Shown in pieces: positions 18,707 to 27,720 of a stretch of 36,658 bases of DNA (position 1 is its first letter; the number at the start of each line of letters is the position of its first letter). The notes beneath the pieces are model-generated. The model was not told the DNA's origin and did no database searches. It saw only the letters and a list, made by a program, of their open reading frames with translations. The translations under genes were made by a program, and so were the position numbers. This stretch comes from Moritella sp. JT01 (GTDB lineage Bacteria > Pseudomonadota > Gammaproteobacteria > Enterobacterales > Moritellaceae): positions 1-36,658 of the forward strand of contig NZ_LOCN01000017.1 in assembly GCF_001574435.1 (NCBI RefSeq). Direction: 5' to 3'.

Positions 18707-20206
18707 ATGAGTACTCAGGATTATGACGAGGTAAGTGAAAGCGAACGCTTGCCTTTTTCGTTCGCCAAAAAATTTGGGGTGGTGCTAAGTGAAGGTGAAC
18801 AGGGCTGGGTGTTATATCACAAGGCCGATGTTGTTCCGAGTACGGTACTTGAAGTACGCCGTAACCTTGGCCAAGCGTTTCAATTGGTGTTGTTAGATGA
18901 TGAAGCATTTGAATTAAAACTGACCGACGTATTCCAACGTGACTCATCAGAAGCCAGACAGTTAATGCAGGACATTGGTAATGAAGTTGATTTTTTTACG
19001 TTAGCTGAGGAGCTACCAACCGAAGAAGATTTGTTGGAGTCCGATGACGATGCGCCGATCATTAAATTGATCAATGCCATGCTCAGTGAAGCGATTAAAG
19101 AAGGTGCTTCAGACATTCATGTGGAAACATTTGAGCGTGCACTGGTGATCCGCTTCCGTATTGACGGTGTATTAAGAGAAATTTTGAAACCGAATCGGAA
19201 ATTGGCATCATTGTTAATATCACGAATTAAAGTCATGTCAAAAATGGATATCGCGGAAAAGCGTGTTCCCCAAGATGGGCGAATTTCGTTGCGAATTGGT
19301 GGACGTGGTGTTGACGTGCGTGTATCAACCTTACCATCGAGTTTTGGTGAGCGTGTCGTAATGCGTTTACTCGATAAGAATAACGCTAAGTTAGAATTAA
19401 AGCATTTGGGGATGACGTTAGATAACCGAAATAAGATGTCGGAACTGATTCATAAACCGCACGGTATTATTTTGGTTACCGGTCCTACTGGTTCAGGTAA
19501 GAGTACTACTTTATATGCTGCGTTATCGGAAATTAACAGTAGAGATCGTAATATCTTAACGGTTGAAGATCCAATTGAATATCAACTTGATGGCATTGGG
19601 CAAACGCAAGTTAATCCAAAAGTTGATATGACCTTCTCACGTGGTTTACGTGCTATTTTACGTCAAGATCCCGATGTTGTGATGATTGGTGAGGTACGTG
19701 ATTTAGAAACAGCGCAAATTGCCGTTCAAGCTAGTTTAACGGGTCACCTCGTATTATCTACCTTACATACCAATACCGCAGTGGGTGCCGTCACTCGTTT
19801 ACGTGATATGGGATTAGAGCCCTTTTTATTGTCGTCAAGTATATTGGGTGTACTGGCACAACGATTAGTACGAACGCTTTGTCCCGATTGTCGAGAGGGC
19901 GCTCCGCCAACAGAACGCGAACTTGAGCAACTGGCTTCTAATCGTGTGGCTGACGCGACAGTTATTTATCATCCTAAAGGTTGTGAAAACTGTAATCAAA
20001 CAGGTTACCGTGGTCGAACTGGTATTCATGAATTATTAATTGTCGATGAAGATGTGCGAGATATGATCCACAGTGGTGCAGGTGAACAGATTGTCGAGCG
20101 GCATATTCGCCCATTCACAGCAAGTATCCGTCAAGATGGCCTAGCTAAAGTACTGGAAGGTATCACCACCTTAGAAGAAGTACTTCGTGTGACAAGAGAG
20201 GGATAA
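18707..20206 (+). CDS. gspE: Type II secretion ATPase GspE
   Basis: GspE is the hexameric cytoplasmic ATPase that powers pseudopilus assembly. The 499 residues contain an N-terminal domain that binds GspL, the Asp box around [12 protein letters not shown], Walker A GPTGSGKS (about 261-268), [18 protein letters not shown] as Walker B, the His box [14 protein letters not shown], and a zinc tetracysteine made of CPDC and CENC (about 392-428). The ATG directly follows the gspD stop; GAGG within the end of gspD is the probable ribosome binding site, so the two are likely translationally coupled. Confidence 0.97.
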   Translation: MSTQDYDEVSESERLPFSFAKKFGVVLSEGEQGWVLYHKADVVPSTVLEVRRNLGQAFQLVLLDDEAFELKLTDVFQRDSSEARQLMQDIGNEVDFFTLAEELPTEEDLLESDDDAPIIKLINAMLSEAIKEGASDIHVETFERALVIRFRIDGVLREILKPNRKLASLLISRIKVMSKMDIAEKRVPQDGRISLRIGGRGVDVRVSTLPSSFGERVVMRLLDKNNAKLELKHLGMTLDNRNKMSELIHKPHGIILVTGPTGSGKSTTLYAALSEINSRDRNILTVEDPIEYQLDGIGQTQVNPKVDMTFSRGLRAILRQDPDVVMIGEVRDLETAQIAVQASLTGHLVLSTLHTNTAVGAVTRLRDMGLEPFLLSSSILGVLAQRLVRTLCPDCREGAPPTERELEQLASNRVADATVIYHPKGCENCNQTGYRGRTGIHELLIVDEDVRDMIHSGAGEQIVERHIRPFTASIRQDGLAKVLEGITTLEEVLRVTREG

Positions 20207-20208
20207 GC

Positions 20209-21429
20209 ATGCCTGCATTTTCTTATTTGGCGATTGATCAAAAAGGTAAAAAGAAAAAAGGGGTTGTGGAAGCCGATGGGCCAAAGCAAGCGCGTACTTT
20301 GTTGCGCGAGAAAGGCTTAACCCCACTGGAAGTGGAAATGTCTGCAGCGGCTGAAAATAAAAAAGCGGCAGGTATTTTTTCATTTAAACGTGGTATTAGT
20401 ACGGCGGATATGGCGTTATTAACCCGCCAGTTATCCACGTTAATTGCTGCTTCCCTACCACTCGAAGAGTCATTAAAAGCGGTAGCAGAACAAAGTGAAC
20501 TACCGCGTATTCAGAACATGATCTTAGCCGTACGCAGTCGTGTGGTTGAAGGACATACGTTAGCAGAAAGTTTTGCTGAGTTCCCTCATGCCTTTGACGA
20601 TTTGTATTGTTCTATGGTGGCCTCTGGCGAAAAGTCAGGTCATTTAGATAAAGTACTAAATCGCTTGGCTGACTATACCGAACAACGCCAAAAAATGGCC
20701 AGTCAATTAACGCAAGCCATGATTTATCCGGTCATGTTAACGCTGGTGGCTATTGGTGTTGTGTCGCTATTATTGACAAGTGTTGTGCCCAAAGTTGTTG
20801 GCCAGTTTGAACACATGGGACAAGAATTACCGCAAATCACCCAAATATTGATCGGACTTTCTGACTTTGTCAGTAACTATGGTCTTTATCTTGTTGTTGG
20901 CATTGTCCTTACTATCATTCTTATTAAACGCTTGTTATTAAAACCCGCGAATCGCTTGATATTCGATGAACGATTATTAAAAGTGCCTGTCATTGGTAAG
21001 GTGAGTCGTGGAATCAATACTGCGCGTTTCGCGCGAACATTAAGTATTTTAAATGCCAGTGCGGTACCGCTACTCGAAAGTATGTCGATTGCAGGGCAAG
21101 TATTAACGAATATGCATGCACGAAAATTAGTGGAAGCAGCGACAATGCGCGTTCGTGAAGGTACCAGTTTAAGAGCTGCATTAACGGAAACAAAGCTATT
21201 TCCACCTATGATGCTACACATGATCGCCAGTGGTGAACAGAGTGGTGAATTAGGCCCAATGTTAGAACGTGCGGCAGATAACCAAGATTCACAATTTGAA
21301 GCGCAAGTGGCTATGGCATTAGGCATTTTTCAACCCTTACTGGTGGTGAGTATGTCGTTTGTTGTATTATTTATCGTGATGGCAATTCTTCAACCGATTT
21401 TGTCTTTAAACAATATGGTTTCAGGTTAG
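20209..21429 (+). CDS. gspF: Type II secretion inner membrane platform protein GspF
   Basis: GspF is the polytopic core of the inner membrane platform and contacts GspE and GspL. The 406 residues have two homologous GspF domains, each carrying the PLEESLKAVAEQ or PLLESMSIAGQ type segment, and three membrane spans (about 171-193, 222-243 and 375-397). MPAFSYLAIDQKGKKKKG is the usual N-terminus. GAGGGAT lies upstream of the ATG, within the end of gspE. It is two bases after the gspE stop. Confidence 0.96.
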   Translation: MPAFSYLAIDQKGKKKKGVVEADGPKQARTLLREKGLTPLEVEMSAAAENKKAAGIFSFKRGISTADMALLTRQLSTLIAASLPLEESLKAVAEQSELPRIQNMILAVRSRVVEGHTLAESFAEFPHAFDDLYCSMVASGEKSGHLDKVLNRLADYTEQRQKMASQLTQAMIYPVMLTLVAIGVVSLLLTSVVPKVVGQFEHMGQELPQITQILIGLSDFVSNYGLYLVVGIVLTIILIKRLLLKPANRLIFDERLLKVPVIGKVSRGINTARFARTLSILNASAVPLLESMSIAGQVLTNMHARKLVEAATMRVREGTSLRAALTETKLFPPMMLHMIASGEQSGELGPMLERAADNQDSQFEAQVAMALGIFQPLLVVSMSFVVLFIVMAILQPILSLNNMVSG

Positions 21430-21454
21430 ATTTTTATTTAAAGTAGAGGACGTT

Positions 21455-21889
21455 ATGAATAATAAAAAACGGAATGTGTCAGGTTTTACCCTGTTAGAGA
21501 TCATGGTCGTTATTGTGATTTTAGGTGTACTTGCATCAATGGTTATTCCTAATTTACTAGGTAATAAAGATAAAGCAGATCGTCAAAAAGTAGTATCAGA
21601 TCTTGTCGCGTTAGAAAATGCGATGGATATGTATAAGTTAGACAACAGCCGTTATCCAACAACAGAACAAGGTTTGGATGCATTAGTTGTAGAGCCAGAT
21701 GTGGATCCTGCGCCAAGAGATTATCGTAACGGCGGTTATATAAAACGGTTACCGCAAGACCCTTGGGGTAATGAATATCTGTTAGTGAGTCCGGGTGAAA
21801 ATGGCCAAGTTGATATTTATTCTATTGGCTTAGATGGTGAAGAAGGTTCCGATGATGATATCGGCAACTGGAACATGCATGATAAGTAA
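21455..21889 (+). CDS. gspG: Major pseudopilin GspG
   Basis: GspG is the main subunit of the periplasmic pseudopilus. The 144-residue precursor has a short basic leader ending SG before FTLLEIMVVIVILGVLASM; prepilin peptidase cuts after Gly10 and methylates the Phe, and Glu5 of the mature protein is present. The C-terminal globular domain has the family segment RYPTTEQGLDALV, QDPWGNEYLL and an acidic DGEEGSDDDIGNWN calcium-binding loop. AGAGGA precedes the ATG. A strong terminator lies 14 bases after its stop, which should make it more abundant than downstream products. Confidence 0.97.
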   Translation: MNNKKRNVSGFTLLEIMVVIVILGVLASMVIPNLLGNKDKADRQKVVSDLVALENAMDMYKLDNSRYPTTEQGLDALVVEPDVDPAPRDYRNGGYIKRLPQDPWGNEYLLVSPGENGQVDIYSIGLDGEEGSDDDIGNWNMHDK

Positions 21890-21903
21890 CTAATTTTTTA
21901 TTG

Positions 21904-21933
21904 AGGCACAGGTTATTTTCTGTGCCTTTTTTT
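21904..21933 (+). terminator. Rho-independent terminator inside the gsp operon, after gspG
   Basis: AGGCACAG (21904-21911) pairs perfectly with CTGTGCCT (21920-21927) around an 8-base loop, followed by seven T residues (21927-21933). The next gene, gspH, starts 72 bases later. It is the only strong terminator I see between gspC and gspN. Confidence 0.88.
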
Positions 21934-22005
21934 ATCCATCTGAACGCATTCGATGTTAACTTCTACTCTATTAGAATGCATATCAACAATGACCAAAGGT
22001 ACACA

Positions 22006-22611
22006 ATGAAAAATCGTACTCATCAAGAATCTGGCTTTACACTATTAGAGATAATGTTAGTTATATTCTTAATGGGCATGATGGTCACCGGTGTTGTCAT
22101 GACAATGGGTTCCTCTGGCCCTGATAAGCTACTCAAAAAAGAAGCAGCTCGTTTTATCGGTGTGCTAGAACTGGCCGAAGAAGAAGCCTTACTCAGTAGT
22201 ATTGAAATGGGGATCGTGATTGAAGAACAGCACTATCAATTTGTTTATTTAAATGACAATGATAAATGGTCCGCATTTAATGACTCTAAGTTTTTTGCTA
22301 AAAAAGAGCTACAAGAAGACATGCTTATGTCACTTGAGTTAGCAGGGCTGAAAGCGGAAGGCAGCTTGTTAGGTGATCGCAAGCTATTTGCTGATGATGA
22401 TGGTTTGTTTGAGGATGATGGCGGGCTATTTGAAGGTGATGAAAAAGACGAACGTATCGAACCAGATGTGTTTATTTATTCAAGCGGTGAAATTACCGAT
22501 TTTACGTTGACGTTTACCTACATGGATGCGGACGTTGGGGACAGTAGTATCAAGGTCCAATTTGATGAATATGGAAAATTAATGATTAATACCACGATGG
22601 ATGGATTTTAA
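22006..22611 (+). CDS. gspH: Minor pseudopilin GspH
   Basis: GspH is one of the minor pseudopilins that add to the pseudopilus tip complex. The 201-residue precursor has the type III leader MKNRTHQESG cut before FTLLEIMLVIFLMGMMVTG. The start at 22006 has AAAGG seven bases upstream and gives the expected leader. A longer frame opening at TTG 21901 would put the terminator inside the coding region and is rejected. Residues 127-147 hold an unusual threefold acidic repeat (LF-A/E-DD type). The stop overlaps the gspI start by one base. Confidence 0.93.
   Translation: MKNRTHQESGFTLLEIMLVIFLMGMMVTGVVMTMGSSGPDKLLKKEAARFIGVLELAEEEALLSSIEMGIVIEEQHYQFVYLNDNDKWSAFNDSKFFAKKELQEDMLMSLELAGLKAEGSLLGDRKLFADDDGLFEDDGGLFEGDEKDERIEPDVFIYSSGEITDFTLTFTYMDADVGDSSIKVQFDEYGKLMINTTMDGF
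22384..22446 (+). repeat. Threefold 21-base repeat within gspH
   Basis: Three consecutive 21-base units (22384-22404, 22405-22425, 22426-22446) encode LFADDDG, LFEDDGG and LFEGDEK, residues 127-147 of GspH. The units are clearly related but have diverged, so the duplication is not recent. Confidence 0.75.
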
Positions 22612-23000
22612 TGAAACCATGTTTAGGAAAGAAAACATTATTTAAGCAAGCTGGCATGACATTATTAGAAGTCATGGTAGCGATGGCGGTATTTGGCACG
22701 GCTGGTCTGGCCGTGATGAAAGTCGCGACTGAAAATCTCAGTAGCTTAGCCTATTTGGAAGAAAAAACATTCGCTAATTGGGTAGCTGCTAATACTTTAA
22801 CTGAATTAAAATTATCAAAAACAATACCTGGAAAGTCATGGCGAAAAGGTGAGTCTGAATTAGCAGGTCGAACTTGGTATTGGCGTTATAAAGCAGAATC
22901 GACAGACAGCAGTGATTTTGTCGGGGTGACAGTCGAAGTGGCGACAGATAAGAAGTATGACTCAACGATTAGCCATCTACTCACCTATGTGGTGCGCTAA
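22611..23000 (+). CDS. gspI: Minor pseudopilin GspI
   Basis: GspI is the core minor pseudopilin that nucleates the GspI-J-K tip. The 129-residue precursor has a leader ending QAG before MTLLEVMVAMAVFGTAGLAVM; Met instead of Phe at mature position 1 is common in GspI. The mature Glu5 is present. The C-terminal WYWRYKAESTDSSDFVGVTVEV matches the family. Its ATG overlaps the gspH stop in TAATG, so coupling is likely. Confidence 0.92.
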   Translation: MKPCLGKKTLFKQAGMTLLEVMVAMAVFGTAGLAVMKVATENLSSLAYLEEKTFANWVAANTLTELKLSKTIPGKSWRKGESELAGRTWYWRYKAESTDSSDFVGVTVEVATDKKYDSTISHLLTYVVR

Positions 23001-23001
23001 G

Positions 23002-23622
23002 ATGAGACAACAACATACTATGAAAAAAAGTGGCTTTACATTGATCGAGATGATGATTGCGATCGCCATCTTTGCCTTGCTCAGTCTGGGAGCTTATCAA
23101 GTATTGCAAGGCGTATTACGCAGTGATGAAATTTCGAAAGAACACGGGAATGCATTAAAACAATTGCAACGGGCAATGGTCATTGTCGAGCGTGATTTTC
23201 AACAAATGAATGCGCGTAATAATCGCAGTGATGACGAACTGACTGCAATGCCACTGCAAGCGGGAAAATTTATGTTTGATAGTGATGACGATGGTATTGC
23301 TTTCGTTCGCAGTGGTTGGCGTAATCCGTTATCCCAGTTACCACGTTCATCGTTACAGCGGGTAATGTATCGTGTTAAAGATGCGCACTTAGAACGTTTA
23401 AGTTATGTTTATTTAGACCCGACGACAGGCGAAGAACCAAAGAGGCAGTTGATCTTAGAAAATGTTGAGTCGCTCACGTTTGAGTTTTATCATGAAAATA
23501 AATGGAGTGAGACTTGGACAAACAAAACCGCACTACCTGATGGCGTTAAAATGACGCTAACATTAAAAGGTTTTGGTGAAATTCAACGCTTATTCCTATT
23601 ACCTAAAGCGACAATTACCTAA
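23002..23622 (+). CDS. gspJ: Minor pseudopilin GspJ
   Basis: GspJ belongs to the tip complex with GspI and GspK. The 206-residue precursor has a leader with GF cleavage (MKKSG before FTLIEMMIAIAIFALLSLGA), and the globular part contains QLQRAMVIVERDFQQM and FRNPLSQLPRSSLQRVMYR-like segments typical of GspJ. The ATG at 23002 is just after the gspI stop; an in-frame ATG at 23020 would give a shorter leader and is possible. A perfect 16-base duplication covers the 3' end and creates the present stop codon. Confidence 0.92.
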   Translation: MRQQHTMKKSGFTLIEMMIAIAIFALLSLGAYQVLQGVLRSDEISKEHGNALKQLQRAMVIVERDFQQMNARNNRSDDELTAMPLQAGKFMFDSDDDGIAFVRSGWRNPLSQLPRSSLQRVMYRVKDAHLERLSYVYLDPTTGEEPKRQLILENVESLTFEFYHENKWSETWTNKTALPDGVKMTLTLKGFGEIQRLFLLPKATIT

Positions 23623-23629
23623 AGCGACA
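23598..23629 (+). repeat. Perfect 16-base tandem duplication across the gspJ stop
   Basis: ATTACCTAAAGCGACA occurs at 23598-23613 and immediately again at 23614-23629. The second copy supplies the TAA at 23620-23622 in the reading frame of gspJ. Confidence 0.9.
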
Positions 23630-23668
23630 ATCGACAGTTAATGATAAAGATAAAGGAAAGAGCAGCTA

Positions 23669-24646
23669 ATGATATATGCCTCTAAACAGCGTGGTATTGC
23701 ACTATTAACCGTCTTACTTATTCTGGCTGTGATGGTGATTATTGCCACTAATATGTCATCACGTTTACAGCTGGAATTACGCCGTACTAGTAACATAATG
23801 ACGCATCAACAAGCCCTTTGGTATGCTTATGGTGCAGAGGCGTTGGTTGAAAAGGGCTTAAAGCAAGCATTGAAAGACAGTGATACGATCACCTTAGATC
23901 AATATTGGGCTACAGAAGGCATGATGTATCCGGTTGAAAATGGACTCATTGGTGGTCAGGTTTTTGATATGCAAGCCTGTTTTAATGTTAATGCTGTTAC
24001 TGGAGAAGATGATAAAAACGGTCAAGCCCCACTGCATGTCCGCTTATTCCGTAATTTATTAGAACAGCTGGATCTGGATGCGTATGACGCGGAGCAATTA
24101 AGTGATGCCTTACGTGACTGGATTGATAGGGATACCAATGTCGTGTCGAGTTACGGCGTTGAAGATGCTTACTATGAATCCCTCGATTACCCTTATCAAG
24201 CGGGTAATCAACGTTTAATTAATGTCAGTGAACTACGGGCAATAAAAGGATTTAACCAAGCTGTTTATCGTAAGGTTCGTCCTTATCTTTGCGCCTTACC
24301 AACTGCAGACTTAAAGATAAACGTGAACACCATTGTGATTGATAAGCCTGAGATATTAGCTGGATTATTTGCAGGGAAGTTATCATTAGATGTAGCGAAA
24401 ACAATATTGGAAGAACGGCCTAACGGTGGTTGGAAAACAACTGCGGATTTTTTGGCGTTACCGTTATTGGCTGGTATTAAGATGGATGCGGCAGATAAAG
24501 CGGTGTTTGATACAAAAAGTAGTTATTTTGTTGCGCTATTACAAGCTGAATTTGCTAGCGCAACCATGAAATTAGAATCGTTATTTAAAGCTGAAAGCAA
24601 AGATAGTGTTTATGTTATTCGTCGACAATTCGGAGGAGCTCAATGA
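23669..24646 (+). CDS. gspK: Minor pseudopilin GspK
   Basis: GspK caps the pseudopilus tip and is the largest pseudopilin. The 325-residue precursor has the leader MIYASKQRG cut before IALLTVLLILAVMVIIA; as in other GspK proteins the residue at mature position 5 is not Glu (here Thr). The large alpha domain inserted in the pilin fold is represented by LRDWIDRDTNV and YPYQAGNQRLINVSELRAIKGF, segments common in the family, where acidic residues bind calcium. AAAGGAAAGAG precedes the ATG. Its stop overlaps the gspL start in ATGA. Confidence 0.94.
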   Translation: MIYASKQRGIALLTVLLILAVMVIIATNMSSRLQLELRRTSNIMTHQQALWYAYGAEALVEKGLKQALKDSDTITLDQYWATEGMMYPVENGLIGGQVFDMQACFNVNAVTGEDDKNGQAPLHVRLFRNLLEQLDLDAYDAEQLSDALRDWIDRDTNVVSSYGVEDAYYESLDYPYQAGNQRLINVSELRAIKGFNQAVYRKVRPYLCALPTADLKINVNTIVIDKPEILAGLFAGKLSLDVAKTILEERPNGGWKTTADFLALPLLAGIKMDAADKAVFDTKSSYFVALLQAEFASATMKLESLFKAESKDSVYVIRRQFGGAQ

Positions 24647-25860
24647 GTGAGCAATTAGTAGTAAGGCTTGGTAGTGAAAGTCGACAAGCAATACATTGGT
24701 TAGTGTGGTCAACCGTTGAAAGTGAGATCATTGCATCGGGTGTTTTGACCTGTGCCGCTGAACTTATCGAGCTAAAATCCCGTGCTGGTGGGCGACCTAT
24801 CATTGCATTAGTACCAAGCTGTGATATCACCTTTAAAGAGGTGGAATTACCTGGGCGTAGCAACAAACAATTACTCAATGCATTACCCTACATGCTCGAA
24901 CAAGAATTGAGTAGTGATATTGATAAGTTACACTTTTCTGTTTTAAGTAAGGTCGCGAATACAGTTTCCGTTGCGGTGATTGCGCATGACAAGATGCAGC
25001 AGTGGCAATCTTGGTTATTGGATGCCGAGCTGGTATGTGAAAAATTCATTCCTGATGCCTTAACACTGCCGTACAGTGACGAGAGTTGGAGTGCGATTGA
25101 ATTAGATGGTCAATGGATTATTAGGCAAACACGCACACAAGGCATGTGTATTGAGACTGCTCTGTTAGGTTTTGTCTTGGCTACGGCTGATCATGTCGAC
25201 GTTGATAGTGAGAGTGCTGTGCAAACAGTGACGAGCTATTCTGCTATCGATAATATTGAGTTAGATAATTGGCACCAGCATACAATTGAATTGCCCATGA
25301 AACTTTGTGCTGAAGGTGCTGTTACCAGTCGTTATAACTTATTGCAAGGTGAGTACAAAATAGCACGTAAAGAAAACGTCGCATTAAAATTATGGCGTGG
25401 TACGGCTATCGCAGCAGGTTTAGCTATCGTGATGATATTTGTGAATCAATTTGTGACGTTAAATAAGTTAGAACAGCAACAAATGGTATTAGAAAACGAG
25501 ATTAAGCAGGTATATAAAACGGTATTTAAACCGAAGAAAATGCGCCTAAATGCGCGTTTGGTTAAAAAACAGATGCAGAGACGATTAGATGATTTACGTG
25601 GTGGTGGCGATAATTCAGGATTCTTAGTGATGTTAAGTCAGTTGACCCCTACATTTAAACAATCACCGGGTATTAAACCTATTTCAGTTCGATTTGATAC
25701 GAAACTGGCAACATTACGATTGCAAGCAAGCGCGGTAGACTTTCAGGCCTTTGATCAATTCAAATTATCGTTATCGACACAGTTTGATGTTGAGCAAGGG
25801 ACGTTAAGTCAACGAAATGGCCGCGTTCAGGGAACGCTGGATATTAAGGGTAAAAAATGA
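24643..25860 (+). CDS. gspL: Type II secretion protein GspL
   Basis: GspL recruits the ATPase GspE to the inner membrane and pairs with GspM. The 405 residues form a large cytoplasmic actin-like domain (about 1-245, including PSCDITFKEVELPGRSNKQ and LPYMLEQEL), one membrane span near 252-272, and a periplasmic ferredoxin-like domain. A very good GGAGGAGC ribosome binding site lies at the end of gspK. The ATGA overlap at each end suggests coupling to gspK and gspM. Confidence 0.94.
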   Translation: MSEQLVVRLGSESRQAIHWLVWSTVESEIIASGVLTCAAELIELKSRAGGRPIIALVPSCDITFKEVELPGRSNKQLLNALPYMLEQELSSDIDKLHFSVLSKVANTVSVAVIAHDKMQQWQSWLLDAELVCEKFIPDALTLPYSDESWSAIELDGQWIIRQTRTQGMCIETALLGFVLATADHVDVDSESAVQTVTSYSAIDNIELDNWHQHTIELPMKLCAEGAVTSRYNLLQGEYKIARKENVALKLWRGTAIAAGLAIVMIFVNQFVTLNKLEQQQMVLENEIKQVYKTVFKPKKMRLNARLVKKQMQRRLDDLRGGGDNSGFLVMLSQLTPTFKQSPGIKPISVRFDTKLATLRLQASAVDFQAFDQFKLSLSTQFDVEQGTLSQRNGRVQGTLDIKGKK

Positions 25861-26330
25861 AGGCATACTGGCAACAATTAGAGCAAAAAGAAAAGCAGCT
25901 CATTAGTTTATTAATCGCCACATTATTGCTTGCAGGTGGTTATTGGCTGGTTTGGCAACCGTTACAAAATGATATTAGCAATACCCAACGAAAAGTTAAT
26001 GTCCAAACGCAAACACTCGCCGATGTGAAAGTGATAGGGCAGAAGATCATGAATTTACAGGGAGGCCAAGTAAACCGTCCTGAAGCTGGTGATCTTAACC
26101 AGCTTGTTAGTCGTAGTGCTAAACGTAATAAGATAATGATCACTCGTATTCAAGCAAAAGCAGATAATCTGCAAGTATGGATTGATGATGTTAATTTTAA
26201 TCAGCTTACCGCTTGGTTAGAACAATTGAACAAACAATACGGTATTGAAATCCAGAATATTGATCTGAGTGTGTCAGATAAAAAAGGGATGGTTAAGGTT
26301 CGCCGATTACAGTTAGGAAAAAGAGCATGA
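25857..26330 (+). CDS. gspM: Type II secretion protein GspM
   Basis: GspM stabilises GspL in the inner membrane platform. The 157 residues have a short cytoplasmic start (MKAYWQQLEQKEKQ), a single span of about 17-34 (LISLLIATLLLAGGYWLVW), a coiled-coil stretch, and a small periplasmic ferredoxin-like domain. Length and layout are typical. Its start overlaps the gspL stop and its stop overlaps the gspN start, each by four bases. Confidence 0.93.
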   Translation: MKAYWQQLEQKEKQLISLLIATLLLAGGYWLVWQPLQNDISNTQRKVNVQTQTLADVKVIGQKIMNLQGGQVNRPEAGDLNQLVSRSAKRNKIMITRIQAKADNLQVWIDDVNFNQLTAWLEQLNKQYGIEIQNIDLSVSDKKGMVKVRRLQLGKRA

Positions 26331-27082
26331 GAAATAAACTTCTAGGGCTATGTTTTATCATGATTGCGTATGTATCCTTTCTTATCGGCACACTACCAGC
26401 TACATTAGTATTATCATATGTTCCATTACCAGCGAACTTAACGATTAGCCAAGTTGAAGGTACGGTATGGAAAGGGGAAGCAAAACAGGTCTCTTTTAAT
26501 CATATTGAAGTGAAAAATGTCCGCTGGGATACATCGGTAATTGCGCTATTAACGGGATCTGCACAAGTTTACGTTGAGTTTGGTCGTGGTAAGAATAGCT
26601 TACGCGGCAGTGGTGAACTAGGTTACTCAAGTGCTGGTGTCTATGCGCAAGATTTCACGGTAACGGCAAGTTCTGAATGGTTAGTCACGGCGAGTAATAT
26701 TCCATTACCAGTGACGACCAAAGGTAGCGTTAAATTGACAATAGCAGAGATGCAGCAAGGAAACCCTTGGTGTGAACAACTTGATGGACAGCTGAGTTGG
26801 TCTAATGCGGGCATTGAATCACTGCTGGGAAATGTAGAGATTGATTCTGCTGTCGCTAATTTAAGTTGTGACAATGGGGCGATTGTTGCCAACATCAAGC
26901 AGAGCTCTAATCAGCTGAAGTTATCTGGTATTGCTAGGTTAGAAAATAAAGGTAAATACACGTTTTCAGGCGTACTTGTACCAAGTAATGAATTACCGCA
27001 ATCAATACGCAGTAATTTACGTTATGTTGGGCAAGAAAATGCCAAGGGTGAGTATAAGATTAATTACGCTGGCCGCATATAA
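26327..27082 (+). CDS. gspN: Type II secretion protein GspN
   Basis: GspN is an inner-membrane-anchored periplasmic protein of the type II secretion cluster, found in many but not all systems and not always essential. The 251 residues have one N-terminal span (about 6-25) ahead of a beta-rich periplasmic region with VEGTVWKGEAKQV and the W-rich segment GNPWCEQLDGQLSWSNAG, which occur in the family. It is the last gene of the operon; nudE follows after 47 bases without a visible terminator. Confidence 0.9.
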   Translation: MRNKLLGLCFIMIAYVSFLIGTLPATLVLSYVPLPANLTISQVEGTVWKGEAKQVSFNHIEVKNVRWDTSVIALLTGSAQVYVEFGRGKNSLRGSGELGYSSAGVYAQDFTVTASSEWLVTASNIPLPVTTKGSVKLTIAEMQQGNPWCEQLDGQLSWSNAGIESLLGNVEIDSAVANLSCDNGAIVANIKQSSNQLKLSGIARLENKGKYTFSGVLVPSNELPQSIRSNLRYVGQENAKGEYKINYAGRI

Positions 27083-27129
27083 TGTTGTTATATAACGCGT
27101 ACTCGTTATGACAAGGATGCAGAATTAAA

Positions 27130-27675
27130 ATGACACATCAGAAACCTAAAATATTAAGCACGAACATTGTTGCAGAAAGTCGACTATTTAAAATCGAGTC
27201 CGTTGCTCTGCGCTTTTCTAATGGTGTTGAACGTACTTACGAAAGAATGAAAGGCGGTGGTCACGGCGCCGTTATGATGGTGCCTGTCGATGCGGATAAT
27301 AATCTCATCTTGATCCGTGAATATGCTGTCGGTACTGATAGTTACGAGCTCGGTTTTCCCAAAGGGGCGATCGATAAAGGTGAAACAGCATTGATTGCTG
27401 CTAATCGAGAGTTAATGGAAGAGATCGGATATGGGGCTAAAACACTAAGCTTACTGAAAGAAGTTAACTTAGCACCGAGTTATTTTTCTGCCCGAATGCA
27501 GATTTATCTTGCACAAGATCTGTACCCTGAGTCTTGTGAGGGGGATGAACCTGAGCCACTCGAAATTATAAAGTGGCCATTAGCCAGAGCAAATGAGTTA
27601 CTTGATAATGATGAAATCACAGAATCACGTGCTATTTGTGCATTATTACTTGCCCTAAAACAACTAGATAAGTAA
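27130..27675 (+). CDS. nudE: ADP compounds hydrolase NudE
   Basis: NudE is a Nudix hydrolase that in E. coli cleaves ADP-ribose, NADH and Ap3A. The 181 residues contain a perfect Nudix box, G79-x5-E85-x7-R93-E94-L-x-E97-E98-x-G100, and family segments KGGGHGAVMMVPV and EYAVGTDSYELGFPKG. AAGGAT lies upstream of the ATG. It follows gspN and precedes cysQ in the same direction, an order I know from vibrios. Confidence 0.94.
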   Translation: MTHQKPKILSTNIVAESRLFKIESVALRFSNGVERTYERMKGGGHGAVMMVPVDADNNLILIREYAVGTDSYELGFPKGAIDKGETALIAANRELMEEIGYGAKTLSLLKEVNLAPSYFSARMQIYLAQDLYPESCEGDEPEPLEIIKWPLARANELLDNDEITESRAICALLLALKQLDK

Positions 27676-27720
27676 TACTAAATCATTAAGCGATGGCGAG
27701 AATAAAGTAGGAAGTGCGAT

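Noticed and set aside
20886-21326. 146-codon reading frame antisense to gspF
   Set aside because: It lies wholly within gspF on the opposite strand, has no ribosome binding site of note, and its Ser/Ala/Arg-rich composition is that of a shadow frame.
21901-22005. N-terminal extension of gspH from TTG at 21901
   Set aside because: It would run through the terminator hairpin and hide the prepilin leader; the ATG at 22006 has a good ribosome binding site and gives a standard leader.
15687-27082. Type II secretion cluster as a recently acquired island
   Set aside because: Base composition and codon use look like the neighbours, there are no mobile genes or direct repeats at the edges, and the hslR-gsp-nudE order is what I expect in related marine bacteria.
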